Shown piece by piece: positions 60,961 to 64,000 of a stretch of DNA of 64,000 bases. Positions within the stretch are counted from its first letter, which is position 1. The number at the start of each line of letters is the position of its first letter. The DNA is from Gnetum montanum (lineage: Eukaryota; Streptophyta; Gnetopsida; Gnetales; Gnetaceae). The notes under the pieces are model-generated. The model had not been told where the DNA came from and searched no databases. It worked only from the letters and a program-made list of their open reading frames with translations. The stretch spans positions 17,810-81,809 of the forward strand of contig MNCI01001438.1 in the NCBI GenBank assembly GCA_015680685.1, read 5' to 3'. Position numbers and translations under genes: made by a program.

Positions 60961-62407
60961 ACAATCACTGTGGTGAGTATGGACGGTGAGTGTAAGGGAC
61001 CGCCAAAACAGCCTTTTTTTTGCGCGGGCCCACCGGCTCACCAAGGGGGCCAACTACTTCAGCGGCAGTCGGTGGGGCCTCACGGCCACCTTTCATTATA
61101 CAGGCACCTTCCTAGGTACGCCCTCAGTCACGCGACAGTACTCAAGCCACGGCTCCATCCACGCCCATGCCTAGAGCACCCTTCATTATCAGGGTGCCAG
61201 AACCACGACCTGCTCCTCTCATGCAAGGGCAGACCTCTCGTCAAGATAACCATCCATCACCTCCCAAGCGAAAGGGGGAGAATACTGCAGTTAACGCAAC
61301 AAAAGACCACCTTACACTCGGCTTCCCTAAGCCTAGGCCCCTGGCCTCTGTGCCTTTGTCCACGCCCCAGAAGCAGGCTAAAGGTACAGAAATGCAGCCA
61401 CCTTCTCTTGGCAGAGAAAAGAACAACCCTCCCACTGACACTGCTTCGCCTCGAGAGATTCGTCTTTTGGGCCGAATGGAGGAGGACAAGGGGGATAAAC
61501 AACCTTTCCGAGAGAAGGACCTCCTCGATGCATTCACACAGGTCAAGCAAGCTCTTAAGCAAAAGAACATAACGCTGAGCCTGTATGACTTACTGATGAC
61601 GTCTCGAGAACATTGTGAGGCTATGGTACGCATGCTGACATCCATATCGGTGGATGCCAACCTGCCGGCATAAGAGGAAGCAATACACGCTATCATGTTT
61701 CCTTCCGAAGCCGAACAACCCAAGCCTACCTCATTGACCTTCCTGGATGAGTTTGTCAAAGATGATCCGGAGAAAGGTCAAGTAACGACTGAGCCTATGT
61801 TCATTACCATTCGGGTCGACCAGTACCAGATCCGGAGGGTACACGTGGATGATGGTGTAGCTGCAAACGTCGTTCCCTATTCCATTGTGGATAGGTTGGG
61901 ATTGGTCAATCAGATCACTCCCATGATGACAGCCTGCGTGAAATCGTTCAACGGAGCACAGGTTTAAGTCAAGGGGACGGTACGTATTGAGTTTGTGGCG
62001 GGGGATCAATTCCCAATGGAAGCCACATTCTTAGTCGTCGAGGAGATGCCCGGATTCAACTTAATCTTAGGGAGGTCGTGGTTAGCCCAGCTGAGGGCGA
62101 TCTCGTCACCGATACACCAAGAGATACACCTGCCCTACGCTGGGGGGGAGGTCATCATACGCGGCAAAGAGGTCACCCCTAGGACCGTCAATAACATCGA
62201 ATAGGAACGAGGTTCGGAGATTGAAACAACTGACGATCAGTTCCATCTCCAAGCCCCTGAACAGACCGATAACAACGACAATGGTCTAGCTTGGGCCGAC
62301 CTGCCATTTCTGGATGATAGCGTAGAGGAGTCAAACCATAAGCCTCCTCGCCCTTACGTAGCGCTCAACGTGAAGGCCATTAAGAGACAATTGCGTATCG
62401 ACAGTTG
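60961..62407 (+). pseudogene. Aspartic protease domain of element C
   Basis: After a frameshift at a run of seven T near 61014, the frame resumes with one APFIIRVP linker repeat (about 61171). The lead-in LLDAFTQVKQALKQKNITLSL is near 61526, the catalytic VHVDDGVAANVVPYSIV near 61840-61890, and FNLILGRSWLAQLRAI near 62055-62100. D-D-G as in the other copies. Stops at 61670, 61966 and 62202. The tail ends at 62406 (RQLRIDS stop), homologous to the end of the A protease frame. Confidence 0.87.
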
Positions 62408-62988
62408 AACAATGGTCTTCTACGTGTACCACCATTCTCGTGTAAGTTAGCATACTCCCCGCTTAGTAGCTTCTTTTGTTTGTTTCAACATACTTTTACG
62501 CTATATTTTCTTTCTGTGTTTATGCTTTGCATTTTTGCATCTTTCATCGTACCCGCGTTAGTTACGCTTTCGCATTACTTCACGCATTTATACACCATTA
62601 CATTTTTGTTACAATTTACGCACCACAGCCCGCAACGGCCTTAAACTAGTTATACAAAATCAACCTCTTCATACTGTTATACGTAGTTACGTAGTTGGCC
62701 CACAACGGCCTTAAACTAGTTATCCGGAGTTATCTACAATCACCATTTACAATTTCTTTACTTTACTCTTCTGGCCCGCAATGGCCTTAAACTAGGAACC
62801 ACGCTCTATCATTATTACTTAGGTGAACTTTTCAACAGTTACATTCGCACTCTATCGATGAAACACAAAAATATATATATATATGTAATTGATATTCAAC
62901 GCATCCACCAGGTTTTATAACATGTCTTTCTAGTCATTCGTAACATGATACTACACTAAACATTAACAAAATTTTGCGTAAATAATAA
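62408..62988. other. Spacer between protease and antisense gene, element C
   Basis: Contains the motif array 62624-62796 and otherwise AT-rich DNA with a short (AT) run near 62873. The antisense stop codon at 62989-62991 bounds it. Confidence 0.55.
62624..62796 (+). repeat. Motif array of element C
   Basis: Three copies of GCCCGCAAYGGCCTTAAACTA-type (near 62628, 62697 and 62772), with much better mutual match than in A and B. Same position, after the protease and before the antisense gene's end. Confidence 0.82.
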
Positions 62989-64000
62989 TTACGCATTCCC
63001 CCTACTGCCGCTATCACCGGTATCTCTTAACTCCAGATCTAGCCCCAAAAGGTCGTCCTCCAGTGGGCCATCATTTCTAGGAATTATGCTTCCAAGAACG
63101 ACTGCCCCTTCATGAGGCTCTCGTTCCGGCACTGGCTCCACAGGAGGATGCTCTTCCTCGTTGCGTTCCGCCTCTGCTTCCATAGTTTCCTCTCCCAGCC
63201 CTTCAGCTGGCGTATTTTCTCTCCCTCCTTCCGGTACCTAAAACCAAATAACATCAAAAATTAGAATAGATGACGCTAGTCAGAAAATTTTTCGACTAAG
63301 TCATGCGTAAACTTACTCGTGATGACCCTACTTCCGCGGCAAAGGGAAGCTTGTCCAAACCAGTGCACAAGCGTTGCATAATCTCGTCCTCTGTCAAGTC
63401 TGGCCACACATCCTCGTCCAACACAGCTCCAGCTTTCACCTTCCCTTTCTCCACACTACTCCAGCGGGGTGGATCTGGGAAGAAAGTAGGGATTGTAGCC
63501 TGATTCCCAGGGAAAACCATTGCTCTCTCTGGGGACGCAGTTATGGTCACCTGCTCTTTGAACCTCTTGAAAGCTTCGGACGCTCCGATGGTGTCCACGA
63601 AAACTTCCAGGGATCAAGCTTTAATGGCGGAATCGCGGTAACGTTTTCTATAAGCGGCGCTTTCCCTTTTATATACATGCTTGTGGTCCTTCTCCTTCTG
63701 CCCCCATTCTTGTACGCTGGCGTAGTAGTCCCTCCAGTCCCGGCTTTTCTGAGCTAGGAGTTCAATTTGCATCCTCTCCTCTACTAATGCCCGATTGGTC
63801 TGTATGCTATTCTTGATGGCTGTCTAATAACGGGAGTGATCAATAACAGTGGTACGCCAGTCTTCATCCCCCATCACTCGAGCCTGTAGGAATTCATACC
63901 GTGCCCTTAAGTCCTTGACTTCCTTGGTCAAGGATTCAACCCTCTGCTCTGACCGTTGCAGCCTTTTCCATAGGCTTTCATTAACGTTCCTACTTTCCCA
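62989..64000 (-). pseudogene. Antisense gene of element C, last two exons visible
   Basis: Exon 63237-62989 and the end of an exon running from beyond 64000 to 63317, with a 79-nt GT...AG intron (63316-63238) joining in frame (phase 0). The upstream exon keeps the block seen in A and B: a leucine/glutamine-rich lead, then DW..YY.SVQEWGQKEKDHKHVYK at about 63735-63665. It also keeps a helical segment ending in a PPRWSSVEKGKVK stretch parallel to PTWSTVDKGKAL of B. One in-frame TGA lies near 63616. The last exon is longer and more acidic than in B. Diverged but clearly the same gene. Confidence 0.75.

Larger units (their letters stand above)
56692..64000 (+). mobile_element. Element C: Tat-like retrotransposon, right end beyond window
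   Basis: 5' LTR 56692-58428, primer site 58435, leader, gag, protease, motif array, and an antisense gene cut by the window edge. Inserted in or next to element G; the five bases before the LTR are gtaac (56687-56691), so the matching duplication should lie beyond the window. Its gag resembles D more than A or B, but its LTR is distinct from both. Confidence 0.88.

Noticed and set aside
62436-62450. Possible sense splice donor (TCGTGTAAGT) after the C protease
   Set aside because: It lies after the stop codon and is not conserved in A or B, so it is not evidence for a sense intron.

Overview
This is nuclear DNA of a seed plant, most likely a gymnosperm (conifer-like). Nearly all of it is old, nested, decaying repeat DNA: Ty3/gypsy LTR retrotransposons plus one degenerate 45S ribosomal DNA unit. 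I see no intact single-copy host gene. The gymnosperm call is an inference from an rDNA spacer ITS1 of about 0.9 kb, long repeats just upstream of the 18S gene, and very old, heavily mutated insertions; the species cannot be named from the sequence.

Layout. 1-7293: left-truncated element A, with gag and protease on the plus strand and, behind them on the minus strand, the 3' half of an intron-containing antisense gene. 7294-13508: element D on the minus strand (protease, gag, leader repeats, primer binding site, LTR), joined directly to A without an LTR between them. 13509-16012: relic of a different (Athila-like) gypsy pol. 16013-20410: AT-rich, no clear gene. 20411-22257: solo LTR E with a perfect 5-bp target duplication. 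22672-28237: 641-bp and about 225-bp tandem repeats of the rDNA spacer, interrupted by a solo LTR (23449-24809). 28238-30007: 18S rRNA pseudogene. 30108-48180: element B, about 18 kb, complete from LTR to LTR and inserted in ITS1 with target duplication GGACG. 48186-52325: rest of ITS1, 5.8S, ITS2 and a truncated 26S. 52641-56250: minus-strand relic G of a related pol. 56692-64000: element C (5' LTR, gag, protease, and the end of its antisense gene), running off the right edge.

Elements A, B, C, D and G belong to one broad Tat-like group. Where pol is kept (B, G) it runs reverse transcriptase, a first RNase H, a second archaeal-type RNase H, then integrase. In B the protease and reverse transcriptase are separated by about 5.7 kb that holds a large gene on the opposite strand. 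That gene has at least eight exons joined by short GT-AG introns, with its own TATA box (minus strand, 41551-41560) and start codon (41284). Its exons join in frame at six of seven junctions, its 3' exons recur in A, and a diverged version with the same last intron occurs in C. Because the gene is antisense to the element's genomic RNA, its introns would survive retrotransposition. This captured antisense gene is the most interesting system in the window.

A second unexplained signal is a roughly 20-bp motif ending in GGCCTTAAACTA. It forms small irregular arrays in the non-coding spacers after the protease and around pol. Each LTR family also carries its own set of palindromes in U3.
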